A stretch of DNA of 64,000 bases from Bin55 sp965205545 (lineage in GTDB: Bacteria; Pseudomonadota; Gammaproteobacteria; Pseudomonadales; Azotimanducaceae): NCBI GenBank assembly GCA_965205545.1, contig OZ242170.1, positions 2,170,001-2,234,000 of the forward strand, read 5' to 3'. The notes under the pieces were generated by a model. That model was not told the DNA's origin. It was given only the letters and a program-made list of their open reading frames with translations, and ran no database searches. Below are positions 51,733 to 60,469 of the stretch, in pieces (the first letter of the stretch is position 1; every line of letters starts with the position of its first letter). The translations under genes and the position numbers were made by a program.

Positions 51733-52755
51733 GTGTTCTGCCGGATCGACGCTTGTGAAGAACTTCGCATCTACAGACTAGTGAGCCAAGATCAAAGGTC
51801 GCCACGCGACCTCCAGAAATTTGATTGGGCAACAGTCCATGACGAAGAGCATTTTGTCGAGCAGCTTCTCGCGGCTTTCGATCTGGACGGGGCTGTAGTC
51901 ATTGAGAACGCTCTAAGCAGCGAGGAGGCGGAAGCAATTGTCGAGGAGATGAGACCGTTCATCGACTCGACCCCACATGGGTTGCATGGTCTAGAGAAGT
52001 CGCGCAGAGTTGGAGCTCTTGTCGCAAGATCGAGGGCGTCGCACAATGCCATTGCACATCGCGCTGTTCTTGCACTTTGCGATGCTGCCTTGGGAGCGCA
52101 GTATCGATTCGGAAATGAGGTTCGAATCATTCAAAGGGAACGTGGTCAAGGCAGATACCCTTGGCGACTCGGATTGACGCAAATCATCGATGTGGGTCCA
52201 GGCCAGGAGCTACAAGGACTCCATCGAGGAAACGGCCTATGGGTTCACAATTTCGCCGGTCACAAACTCGAACTCCAGATCGAGACTATGTGGGCGCTCA
52301 CCGATTTCACGGAGGAAAATGGAGCAACGCACGTGGTGCTTGGCAGTCATCGGTGGTCCGACGTAACCGACACCAATGCGGAACGCACCATGACGTGGTA
52401 TGAAAAGTCCTCCTTTAAGACCGTCAGGGCAACTATGAAAGCGGGCAGCGTTCTAGTCTGGACTGGCTGGACGCTTCACGGAGCGGGAGCGAACACCACG
52501 GATTCTCGGCGTGTGGGAATGAACATTGACTACAGTCTCTCCTTCCTCTCTCAAGAAGAGAATCAGTTCTTGGCATGTCCCCCGGAAATTGCACGGACGC
52601 TCTCAGACGATATGCGCAGACTGATTGGCTACAGCCAACCCGCAGGCGCGCTGAACTACTTCGCCGATTGCCTGCCTCCCCGGTATGCGCTGCGAGAGAA
52701 CTATGACGTGACGGTTCCAGGTTCCCACGGAATGAATTCGTCTAAGGACCTTTAG
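51733..52755 (+). CDS. PhyH-family protein 2 with an HxG iron-site motif (possible halogenase)
   Basis: The protein of about 340 residues belongs to the PhyH subfamily marked by MWALTDFTEENGATHVVLGSHRW, MKAGSVLVWTGWTLHGAGAN and QEENQFLACPPEIARTL. In relatives the proximal iron motif reads LHRD; here it is LHRGNGLW (His164, Gly166 from the GTG start). The distal His (about 249) and the Arg for 2-oxoglutarate (about 259-260) are kept. Replacement of the Asp by Ala or Gly is the signature of Fe(II)/2-oxoglutarate halogenases, in which chloride takes its place; an inactive enzyme is the alternative. The start is uncertain: GTG at 51733 or GTG at 51781. Confidence 0.78.
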   Translation: MFCRIDACEELRIYRLVSQDQRSPRDLQKFDWATVHDEEHFVEQLLAAFDLDGAVVIENALSSEEAEAIVEEMRPFIDSTPHGLHGLEKSRRVGALVARSRASHNAIAHRAVLALCDAALGAQYRFGNEVRIIQRERGQGRYPWRLGLTQIIDVGPGQELQGLHRGNGLWVHNFAGHKLELQIETMWALTDFTEENGATHVVLGSHRWSDVTDTNAERTMTWYEKSSFKTVRATMKAGSVLVWTGWTLHGAGANTTDSRRVGMNIDYSLSFLSQEENQFLACPPEIARTLSDDMRRLIGYSQPAGALNYFADCLPPRYALRENYDVTVPGSHGMNSSKDL

Positions 52756-52812
52756 CAACGGCTCCCGAACGTAGCAGATTGCGGCTGCGAGGTTAGACTC
52801 TTCGTAAGTCTC

Positions 52813-53883
52813 CTAGGGACTGCATAGTCCCAATTCCATCATCGTAGTTCCAGTGGTTCGCAGCGTATCTTCGATTGGACGGGTGGTGAGTCCAAGTTCG
52901 TTGATTGCTTTCGTGCAGTAAGCACGTGGACCATCATGAATTGAGCGTTTTTCCAGGAATTCCGCCATTTCCGGTGGGCGTCCCCCGATCTTCAGATCAG
53001 GAAAGAGAGTTTGCAGGTGTTGTTGAAGCTGATCGACATTCAATTCGCCGCTTTTGTCGGTCGCCGTGAGCTGGTAGCGACTGCCTGGCTGTACATTGCC
53101 ACTCTCACACACCAGCGCATGAGCTTCCGCCACATCACGTACATCAACGATGTTCCATAGCGCTTGCCAACCTCGTGGGCATGGTTTACCTTCCATCATT
53201 CGAGCCAGTGCCCATTGCCAGGACCCCAGTCCTTCGTGAGCCGTGCTCAATAGTGGTCCAAGTACCACGCATGGACAGATTGACACAGCATCAAAGCTCG
53301 GGTCGTCTTTTGCGTAGCTGTTGATGAATCGCTCGGTGTTCACTTTCGCCCAGGCATACGCGATGCCTCCATTGGTGTCAATGCTGTCAGGATTCCAGGA
53401 GCGATCACGTTCTCGGTGCGAGTCTGCCCAGTCGTCTTCCGTGTAAACGTACCCGGAGGGGGCGGGATGGCCTATTGCGGCGAATGAACTGGTGTAGACG
53501 AATCGTTTGACTGTACCAGCCTTGGTCGCGGATCCGAGAACGTTCTTGATGCCTTCGACCATACCGTCGTAGCATTCTCTGGGTGTAATTTTGCCTCCGT
53601 ACAACATAGGCGTACCCACGTGCAACACTGCGCAGCAATCGGCGAACGGCTCATCGTAGCTCCCCTCTTCCAGAATATTTCCCTTAACGACTTCGACAGT
53701 CCCGGGCAGCCCTTCCTCGTTCATGGCATGGAGGTGGTCAACTTTTTCTGGAATGCTTGGATCGGTTACGCAGGCGCGGACGGTGTAGCCTCGCTCCAAG
53801 AATGAATGCACCGTATGGCAGCCAATGTAGCCTGCCGCGCCAGTAACAGCGACGGGTCCGTCAGATCTAGTCGTCGTAGGCAT
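52813..53883 (-). CDS. NAD-dependent epimerase/reductase (extended SDR, dihydroflavonol-reductase-like)
   Basis: The 356-residue protein has the GxxGxxG motif AVTGAAGYIGCHTVHSFLERGY, the catalytic Ser in FVYTSSFAAIG, and the YxxxK pair in GGIAYAWAKVNTERF. The segment ISICPCVVLGPLLS-like (VSICPCVVLGPLL) and NIVDVRDVAEAH are typical of the dihydroflavonol-4-reductase branch, which reduces keto groups of varied small molecules. It is convergent with the PhyH2 gene, ending 57 bp from it. Confidence 0.85.
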   Translation of the reverse strand: MPTTTRSDGPVAVTGAAGYIGCHTVHSFLERGYTVRACVTDPSIPEKVDHLHAMNEEGLPGTVEVVKGNILEEGSYDEPFADCCAVLHVGTPMLYGGKITPRECYDGMVEGIKNVLGSATKAGTVKRFVYTSSFAAIGHPAPSGYVYTEDDWADSHRERDRSWNPDSIDTNGGIAYAWAKVNTERFINSYAKDDPSFDAVSICPCVVLGPLLSTAHEGLGSWQWALARMMEGKPCPRGWQALWNIVDVRDVAEAHALVCESGNVQPGSRYQLTATDKSGELNVDQLQQHLQTLFPDLKIGGRPPEMAEFLEKRSIHDGPRAYCTKAINELGLTTRPIEDTLRTTGTTMMELGLCSP

Positions 53884-54332
53884 AGATGAGTCCTAGTAGT
53901 GTCGAGTTCCAAGTCGAGACTTTAGCACATAGCGAAATGCAAGCGCCCCGGCTAAACTAGGGGTGGTATACACCGGCGATTCTTCGGCAATGCGAAAGGC
54001 TTCAGTGCGATAGGTCTCTACGAGGTTCAACTCATTTGCTAGCTCAACACAACGCTTTGCTCCGATTTGGACTAGTGTCTTGCACGTTTCCCTATGAGAA
54101 TTCTCTTGTCGTGGTAGTTTGCATTTCCTTGTTTGGTGGCTATTTGCTTCATCGCGAGCGTTAGCCTGATCAAAAGACCTATGTCTATCGCCTCACGAAC
54201 CGACATAGGTTCATTCGTGTCAAACCGTTTGTGTTACCACGGCGAATGCGTCTATTGGGTGAATCCAGCTATGGAAATGCGGCGGTCTAAGTCATCTCAA
54301 GTGGCACGCTACCGAATCGACTTGCGGTAATC
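53884..54332. other. intergenic stretch, nothing recognised
   Basis: About 450 bp between divergent genes. Only short, unconvincing frames are present, and no repeat or RNA gene was recognised. Promoters for both neighbours must lie here. Confidence 0.4.
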
Positions 54333-55586
54333 ATGAAGAACTGCGCAATTGGATTTTGCTTGCTATTCGTGCTGGGACTTGCAGCTTGTGGCGGTGGCGA
54401 TTCTGCGCCTCCCGATCCTGCCCCAAGCGAGCCTCCTTCTGGGTTGGCGCCACCCCAGCAGCCAACGGGATTGACCACAGCTGCAAGTGCATGTAACGAT
54501 GGAGAAGCAGGAGATTTCGCTTGTGAAGGCATTGCGTTGCTAAGTCGAATTTCGCTGGACACGATGGAGGGTGCATTCGGAAACGACCTCTGGGGATGGG
54601 TCGATCCGGTGACGGATCGTGAATATGCCTTGATGGGCATGGACAACGGCACAGCATTCGTAGATGTGACTGAACCCGAATACCCAGTTTTTCTCGGGCG
54701 TTTGCCTACGCAAACACGCAGCTCGACTTGGCGAGACATCAAGGTCTACAACGACCATGCGTACGTAGTCGCTGACAGCGCTGGTGCCCATGGAATGCAA
54801 GTCTTCGATCTTACTCGCTTGCGTGACCAAGATGCAGCGCAAGAGTTTCTTGCCGATCATGTTTACGTAGAGTTTGAAAACGCACACAATCTTGCGATCA
54901 ATGAGAAGTCAGGTTTCGCGTATGCCGTCGGCACCAATACATGTGCTGGTGGATTGCACATGATTGATTTGAGAATGCCAATCAATCCAATGTTCATGGG
55001 ATGCCATACGGTCGGCCATACTCACGATACGCAATGTGTTGTCTACGACGGCCCCGACACACGCTATCAGAGCAAGGAGATTTGCTTCAGCTCAAACTAC
55101 GGAGAACTCGATATCGTTGATGTCAGCAGCAAGTCGTCGCCCATCGTGCTCAGCTCTTCTACCTATGACGATCTAGGCATTGTTCATCAAGGCTGGTTGA
55201 CGGAGGATCATCGGTTCTTTCTCTTGGGCGACGAATTTGACGAAAGCACCTACGGGTTCAATACTCGAACTCATGTGTTTGATGTATCTGACCTTGAGGC
55301 CCCGCTTTATGTTTACGCATACGAGCATGACACTAAGGCTACAGATCACAACTTGTATATCGTGGGCAGTCGAGTTTTCGAAGCAAACTACAGCGTGGGT
55401 CTGCAAGTATTGGAGTTCACTGATCTCTCCGAACAAGACCTGAAGACAATTGCGTCATTCGACACCTATCCGGATCACGACAACTCTACGTTTGTTGGAG
55501 CCTGGAGCGTCTATCCCTACTTGCCATCGGGTGTGATCCTAGTCAGCGACATTGATAATGGACTATTCGTCCTCGAGTTCGAGTGA
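54333..55586 (+). CDS. LVIVD/choice-of-anchor-B lipoprotein
   Basis: The 417-residue protein has a lipoprotein signal with lipobox LAAC (Cys19) followed by a Pro/Ser-rich linker. The body is a beta-propeller-like series of LVIVD-type repeats: WRDIKVYNDHAYVVADSAGAHGMQVFDL, AHNLAINEKSGFAYAVGTNTCAGGLHMIDL, CFSSNYGELDIVDVSS, HNLYIVGSRVFEANYSVGLQVLEF and VILVSDIDNGLFVLEF at the end. This matches the 'choice-of-anchor B' group of surface proteins of unknown role. Confidence 0.85.
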   Translation: MKNCAIGFCLLFVLGLAACGGGDSAPPDPAPSEPPSGLAPPQQPTGLTTAASACNDGEAGDFACEGIALLSRISLDTMEGAFGNDLWGWVDPVTDREYALMGMDNGTAFVDVTEPEYPVFLGRLPTQTRSSTWRDIKVYNDHAYVVADSAGAHGMQVFDLTRLRDQDAAQEFLADHVYVEFENAHNLAINEKSGFAYAVGTNTCAGGLHMIDLRMPINPMFMGCHTVGHTHDTQCVVYDGPDTRYQSKEICFSSNYGELDIVDVSSKSSPIVLSSSTYDDLGIVHQGWLTEDHRFFLLGDEFDESTYGFNTRTHVFDVSDLEAPLYVYAYEHDTKATDHNLYIVGSRVFEANYSVGLQVLEFTDLSEQDLKTIASFDTYPDHDNSTFVGAWSVYPYLPSGVILVSDIDNGLFVLEFE

Positions 55587-56053
55587 TGGATTTGCTATAC
55601 GAGCTTAAGATTGCCTGATTTAGAGTGATCGAGGACTTACTGTCCAGATGTACGTTGACGTGCCACAGTAGTGCGTGCATCTCCTCGGTATTGCTGCATT
55701 GATGGTGCTGCATTGAGCCGGAATGGGTTCATTGCGCACACCTCCATCGCTTGTTAACATCTAATCAGAATGCGGACGACATCCACACACGGAGCGGATT
55801 GGCATTTGTTGGCGTGTTAGCGTAGGCGATTCCACCTCGGGGAGCGATTTTCATTGCACGCCCTCTACCAATACCTGCAGCTGTAACCGTTGTGCGGGCT
55901 ACGGCTTTATGGTGTATTGTCGACATTGGCTGGTATTGGAGTCGTCGGTTTAACAATGTGCGACTTACATTTAAAGTTTAGCCATTGCTCCGTAACGCAA
56001 ACTGTCGAAAACTCTCGCAGGCATAGGTTTATCAGACCACAGTTGAGCATTCA
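55587..56053. other. upstream region of the thioredoxin-like triplet
   Basis: No convincing gene was found. A 63-codon minus-strand frame (55765-55956) encodes a basic peptide ending NANPLRVWMSSAF but has no ribosome-binding site. The segment at 55674-55740 is loosely similar to 57426-57493, upstream of the second paralog, and may be duplicated regulatory DNA. Confidence 0.4.
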
Positions 56054-57262
56054 ATGACAGAAATCCAAAACCAATCCACTGAAGCAGCACTCGAATCAAT
56101 TTTGAAGAGAATCGGATCAATCAAGTTCGAACCGCCCTACCCGATTACCGGACCCACTGACGATGACGACGAGAACGAAGTTTGGGTAAGAGAAAGAGCC
56201 ATACTGCTGAGACATGTATACGAGTGCTACCCGCAACACGAAGCAGCGTTGTCCTGTCTCTATCAACACAGTCAACTCGAGCGTAGCCAGCCTTTTCTGT
56301 TCGCGGAGACGAAGGATGAATTGAGCGCGAAGGACTTCACGCTAACAGGTCTCTACCGAAAATTTAATCCACGATTTGATCCAAACGACAAGGAATATCT
56401 AGATGAATTCAGACTAGCGTCAATATCAATTCTTGAACAGCACGACGTAAGGGCCAACAACATTCTGTCTCTTTACCCCAATTTTGGTATAGCTGAGTGG
56501 GCATATCAGCATTGGATCAGCCGACACGGCACGAAAGTACTAGGGATTACTGGAGACGACATCAAAGAAATCGAAGTGATTGTCGAGGAATTGTTGCAGA
56601 CAGTGGAGGGTCACTTGGAATACAGTCAGATTGAACGTAATTCAATTGAGCCGGCTGACGACTACTACAGTTTTGGTACTCGTCAATCCGTACAGTTCTT
56701 GCTTCATGCGGTTGACGCATTTGAGCCGAAAGGGAGAAGTGCCCAATCTGTACTGCTCAACAGAATATCTGATATGTTTCCAGATGATGAAGAAGTCGCA
56801 AACTATGCATTCAAGTTCAATTTGTTCAACAATCCATGGGAGCTAGAGTTCAAGGATCTTGTGAGCGGCAAGAGCGTTAGTATTCGAGACTATTTAGGCA
56901 AAGTCGTTATCGTAGATTTCTGGGCTACGTGGTGCAAACCCTGCCTCGCCTTCGTTCCCCAATTGAAAAAAATCCTGCGAGAATATCGGGACGACGTAAA
57001 GGTGATTGGCGTCTCGAGTGACGACCTGGGGATTGGTGAGCAAGCGACCTCAGAACAACGGCGTTATTTGGAAACTAAGGTTGTCGAATGTGCAGCCAAA
57101 CACGGTATGGATTGGCCAATCTATCTCAGTCACGAACTTCATGACAAGCTGCAAATTATGTCGATACCCACCGTGTTTGTAGTTGACAAACAGGGAATTA
57201 TTCGGTCGCTCAATGCTCGTGCAACGCTCGCAAAAACGGTGCAGGAATTGTTGACGGAATGA
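56054..57262 (+). CDS. large TlpA-like thioredoxin protein, tandem copy 1 (CKPC)
   Basis: The 402-residue protein has two parts. The C-terminal 130 residues are a TlpA-type thioredoxin domain: VVIVDFWATWCKPCLAFVP (Cys294), then IGVSSDD and the cis-Pro loop MSIPTVFVVDKQG. The N-terminal 270 residues, helical and charged, match nothing I recognise; conserved blocks shared with copies 2 and 3 include RHVYECYPQHEAALSC, LTGLYRKF, GIAEWAYQHW and AFEPKGRSAQSVLLNRISDMF. There is no signal peptide or membrane segment, unlike ordinary TlpA proteins, so a cytoplasmic location is likely. It would exchange or reduce disulfides on a partner held by the N-terminal part (inference). Confidence 0.85.
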   Translation: MTEIQNQSTEAALESILKRIGSIKFEPPYPITGPTDDDDENEVWVRERAILLRHVYECYPQHEAALSCLYQHSQLERSQPFLFAETKDELSAKDFTLTGLYRKFNPRFDPNDKEYLDEFRLASISILEQHDVRANNILSLYPNFGIAEWAYQHWISRHGTKVLGITGDDIKEIEVIVEELLQTVEGHLEYSQIERNSIEPADDYYSFGTRQSVQFLLHAVDAFEPKGRSAQSVLLNRISDMFPDDEEVANYAFKFNLFNNPWELEFKDLVSGKSVSIRDYLGKVVIVDFWATWCKPCLAFVPQLKKILREYRDDVKVIGVSSDDLGIGEQATSEQRRYLETKVVECAAKHGMDWPIYLSHELHDKLQIMSIPTVFVVDKQGIIRSLNARATLAKTVQELLTE

Positions 57263-57804
57263 GGTCCGGCAGTCTTGCTGCGAGATGACGAGTTTCGAGT
57301 TGAGAAAGCAAGTCGGTCGGACTTGGTGGTAGATCGCATGGTTGACTTGAGGAATTGTGGATTGTCCAAGTAGGACTGGAGTACGAGGCGAACCGGTGGC
57401 GGCGCTCCGTATTAAATGATGGATACGTGCATTTCCACCTCAGCGCTGCAATACGAAGGGCGCTCTAGTTTGAATTGGATCCATTGCCTGCACGATGCTA
57501 GCTTTCTATAAACAAATAGGTTTGTGGAGTACATCCATACCCACTTAAGTTGGCAATGGCGGGCGAGTGACTGTAGACCGTTCGGCCTCTTGGAGAGTGC
57601 AGTTGGACTTTGTCTACAGCATCCGAATCAGAAATCCATTGCGTAAACTAAGGGTACAAATGACGCGTTCGAACTTGCTGTTCATTGTTGAGTTGGCCAA
57701 GCGGAAGACCGCTGTGGGCTTGAAGTCTAGCCTATGCCGCTCGATTGGCATCCGATAATGACAATAGCAACCCTTCCTTTGCCAGTCTAAGAATAGCCCT
57801 CTCT
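57263..57804. other. spacer between thioredoxin-like copies 1 and 2
   Basis: The first 110 bp are alignable with the DNA after copy 2 (59002-59110), for example GTGGTAG...GCATG..TGA.TTGA.GAA at 57349-57352 onwards, so the duplication took flanking DNA with it. Positions 57426-57493 resemble DNA upstream of copy 1. No gene was recognised. Confidence 0.45.
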
Positions 57805-59001
57805 ATGACTGAATTTCAATCTCAATCCACCGAGGAGACACTCGAATCAATTTTGAAAAAAATCGGGCCAATCAAAGTCAATGGCTTTCGGGATTGGGAC
57901 GGACCATACGACGGTAACGACGAAAACGAAGTTTGGGCTAGGCAAAAGGCCATTCAATTGAGACATGTTTACGAGCGCTATCCCGACCACGAAGCCGCAC
58001 TTTCGTGTCTAGATCAGCACGCAGAACTGGAATTGGAACAGCCAATTCTCTTTGCAGAGATACATGATGATTTGAATGCGAAAGAATTCAAGCTAACAGG
58101 GCTATATAGACAGTGGAATTTCGATAGCGAAGACCACCTACAGGAGTGGAGACGAGATTCGGAACCCATATATGAGCGACACGACAAGAGAGCTGCTGAA
58201 ATCTTGTCAAAGTACCCTGATCTTGGCATTGCAGAGTGGGCATATCACCACTCACTCAATCGATACCGATTTAGGCTACTAAGAGATCTACCGCGCTATA
58301 TTAGGGAAATCGAGTTACTAGTAGAGGATCTCATACAGACTGTAGAGCAATATTTGTCGTATGGACAAAAGAGACCTCCCTCAATTGAGCCATCAAATAG
58401 CTACTACAGTTTCGGTCGCGTTCTATCCGTAGAGTCGCTGATACTTGCTGTTGATGCATTGGAACCGAACGGCAGGAGCGCCCAATCGACACTGCTAAGG
58501 AGAATATCTAGCATGTTTCCCGGGCATCTCAGCATTGCAAACTATACGTTTAAGTTCAATTCCCTCAATGAACCATTTGAGCTAGAGTTCAAGGATCTGG
58601 TGAGCGGGGAAAACGTCGACATTCGAGATTACAGGGGGAAAATCGTGATCGTGGATTTCTGGGCCACATGGTGCCGGCCTTGCCTCACCTTCGTTCCCTA
58701 TATCAAGAAGGTCCTGTCGAGTCATGCCAACGACGTCAAGGTGATCGGCATTTCAAATGACGACAGACGAATCGGTGCTCAAGCGACTTTGGAGCAACGC
58801 CGCAAAGTGGAATCAATCGTAGTGGAGTGTGCAGCAAGACATGGCATTGATTGGCCAATACTTCTCGATCACAGGCTTCATGATAGGTTGCACATTAAGA
58901 GGATTCCAACAATATTTGTCATTGACAAACACGGGATTCTGCGCTCGCTCAATGCTCGTGCCACGCTCGCAAAGACAGTGGACAAATTGCTGCAGGAATG
59001 A
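57805..59001 (+). CDS. large TlpA-like thioredoxin protein, tandem copy 2 (CRPC)
   Basis: This 398-residue paralog of copy 1 is alignable from the first residue (MTEFQSQSTEETLESILKKI). The thioredoxin motif is WCRPC (Cys290) and the cis-Pro loop KRIPTIFVIDKHG. N-terminal blocks RHVYERYPDHEAALSC, KLTGLYRQW, ILSKYPDLGIAEWAYHH and ALEPNGRSAQSTLLRRISSMF are kept. The start at 57805 was chosen by homology with copies 1 and 3; the frame is open 20 codons further upstream. No signal peptide is seen. Confidence 0.85.
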   Translation: MTEFQSQSTEETLESILKKIGPIKVNGFRDWDGPYDGNDENEVWARQKAIQLRHVYERYPDHEAALSCLDQHAELELEQPILFAEIHDDLNAKEFKLTGLYRQWNFDSEDHLQEWRRDSEPIYERHDKRAAEILSKYPDLGIAEWAYHHSLNRYRFRLLRDLPRYIREIELLVEDLIQTVEQYLSYGQKRPPSIEPSNSYYSFGRVLSVESLILAVDALEPNGRSAQSTLLRRISSMFPGHLSIANYTFKFNSLNEPFELEFKDLVSGENVDIRDYRGKIVIVDFWATWCRPCLTFVPYIKKVLSSHANDVKVIGISNDDRRIGAQATLEQRRKVESIVVECAARHGIDWPILLDHRLHDRLHIKRIPTIFVIDKHGILRSLNARATLAKTVDKLLQE

Positions 59002-59181
59002 AATTCGACAGCCTGTCTCCAGCTTGAGATTTTCGCGTGGCAACCCCGAGATTGTCAGAATTGTGGTAGTTGCATGAATGAATTGAAGAACTTTGGGTTG
59101 CTAAGTTAGAGATAGACTGCATTGATAACAAGGGAAGTTTGATTCATTGGCTACTTTTCCAGTCGACGTAGAGGGCGCTCA

Positions 59182-60381
59182 ATGAACGATATTCAAAGCC
59201 AAACCGCGGAAGAATTACTTGAAGCAATTCTGAAGAAGATCGGACCAATCAATTTCAAACCGCCACTGAACTTTGAGGGCCCACACGATAGTGACGACGA
59301 GAACGAACTCTGGGCTAGAGAAAAGGCCATTCAATTTAGACATGTCTACGAGCGCCATCCCGATCACGAAGCCGCACTCTCGTGTATAGAACAACATGCT
59401 GAGCTGGAAATGGAACAATCGTTTCTATTCGCAAAAATACATGACGACTTGAATGCAACTGAGTTCGAAGTGTCGGGGTTATACAGACGATTTGATTTCA
59501 ATGACGAGAAATACATTCAGAAGTGGAGGCAAGCGACGAAACCGATTCGTGAGCGACAAGACGCGAGAGCTGCCGAAATCTTGTCAAAGTATCCTGATCT
59601 TGGTTTAGCAGAATGGGCATATAACCACGTGATCAGAAAGCACGGAATGAAGCTTCTAGAAACACGGGGCGGCAATATCAAGAAAATCGAGTCATTGATT
59701 GAGGAACTCACACAGACGGTTGAGAAGTACGTGAAGCTTGGACACAGGAAACACACCTCGATTGAGCCGTATGATGGATATTACGATTTCGGTTCGATTC
59801 AATCTGTGCATTTTCTGACTCGTGCCGTTGACGCATTGGAGCCGAGAGGCAGAAGTGCCCAATCTGCACTGCTCAACAAGATATCCGACATGTTTCCAGG
59901 CAATGAGGAGATCGCAAAGTACGACTACAAATTCAATTCATTCGAGGAACCATTTGAGCTAGAGTTCAAGGATGTGGTGAGCGGGGATAGCGTCAACATT
60001 CGAGACTATCGAGGAAAGGTCGTAATCCTAGATTTCTGGGCTACATGGTGCCAACCTTGCCTCGCTTTTGTTCCCTACATGAAGAAGATTGTGTCACGCT
60101 ACTCCAATGATGTGACAGTAATCGGCATATCGAGTGACGATGCTGAAATCGGCGACCAAGCATCAGAGGAACAACGCCGGAAGGTGGAAGCGATGGTAGC
60201 GGAATGTGCAGCAAAACACGGAATGGATTGGCCCATACTTCTCGATTGGAAAATCCACGAGAAATGGCGCATAACCGGGATTCCTACCATATTCGTGGTG
60301 GATCGCCGCGGGATCCTACGCTCTTTCAATGCCCACACAACGCTTGCAAAGACAGTGCGCAAGTTACTGAAAGAGGGATAG
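59182..60381 (+). CDS. large TlpA-like thioredoxin protein, tandem copy 3 (CQPC)
   Basis: The 399-residue third paralog has the motif WCQPC (Cys290) and the cis-Pro loop TGIPTIFVVDRRG. The N-terminal region keeps RHVYERHPDHEAALSC, VSGLYRRF, ILSKYPDLGLAEWAYNH and ALEPRGRSAQSALLNKISDMF. By eye copies 2 and 3 are closest. The changing residue between the cysteines (K, R, Q), with the fold otherwise conserved, suggests tuning toward different partners. It lies 180 bp after copy 2, so separate promoters are possible. Confidence 0.85.
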   Translation: MNDIQSQTAEELLEAILKKIGPINFKPPLNFEGPHDSDDENELWAREKAIQFRHVYERHPDHEAALSCIEQHAELEMEQSFLFAKIHDDLNATEFEVSGLYRRFDFNDEKYIQKWRQATKPIRERQDARAAEILSKYPDLGLAEWAYNHVIRKHGMKLLETRGGNIKKIESLIEELTQTVEKYVKLGHRKHTSIEPYDGYYDFGSIQSVHFLTRAVDALEPRGRSAQSALLNKISDMFPGNEEIAKYDYKFNSFEEPFELEFKDVVSGDSVNIRDYRGKVVILDFWATWCQPCLAFVPYMKKIVSRYSNDVTVIGISSDDAEIGDQASEEQRRKVEAMVAECAAKHGMDWPILLDWKIHEKWRITGIPTIFVVDRRGILRSFNAHTTLAKTVRKLLKEG

Positions 60382-60469
60382 GTGGTCGCCGAAACTCTAT
60401 GAAGAGAGTTGTCGCAGCTACGGATACCACACGCAATTGCATAAGAGACGGTTTGAGGATTGCAGAACG

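Noticed and set aside
52795..52816. A small hairpin (AGACT/AGTCT) between convergent genes
   Set aside because: Five base pairs and no T-run are too little to call a terminator.
55765..55956. A 63-codon basic frame on the minus strand
   Set aside because: The peptide looks somewhat protein-like, but there is no ribosome-binding site and I recognise no family; left as part of the intergenic note.
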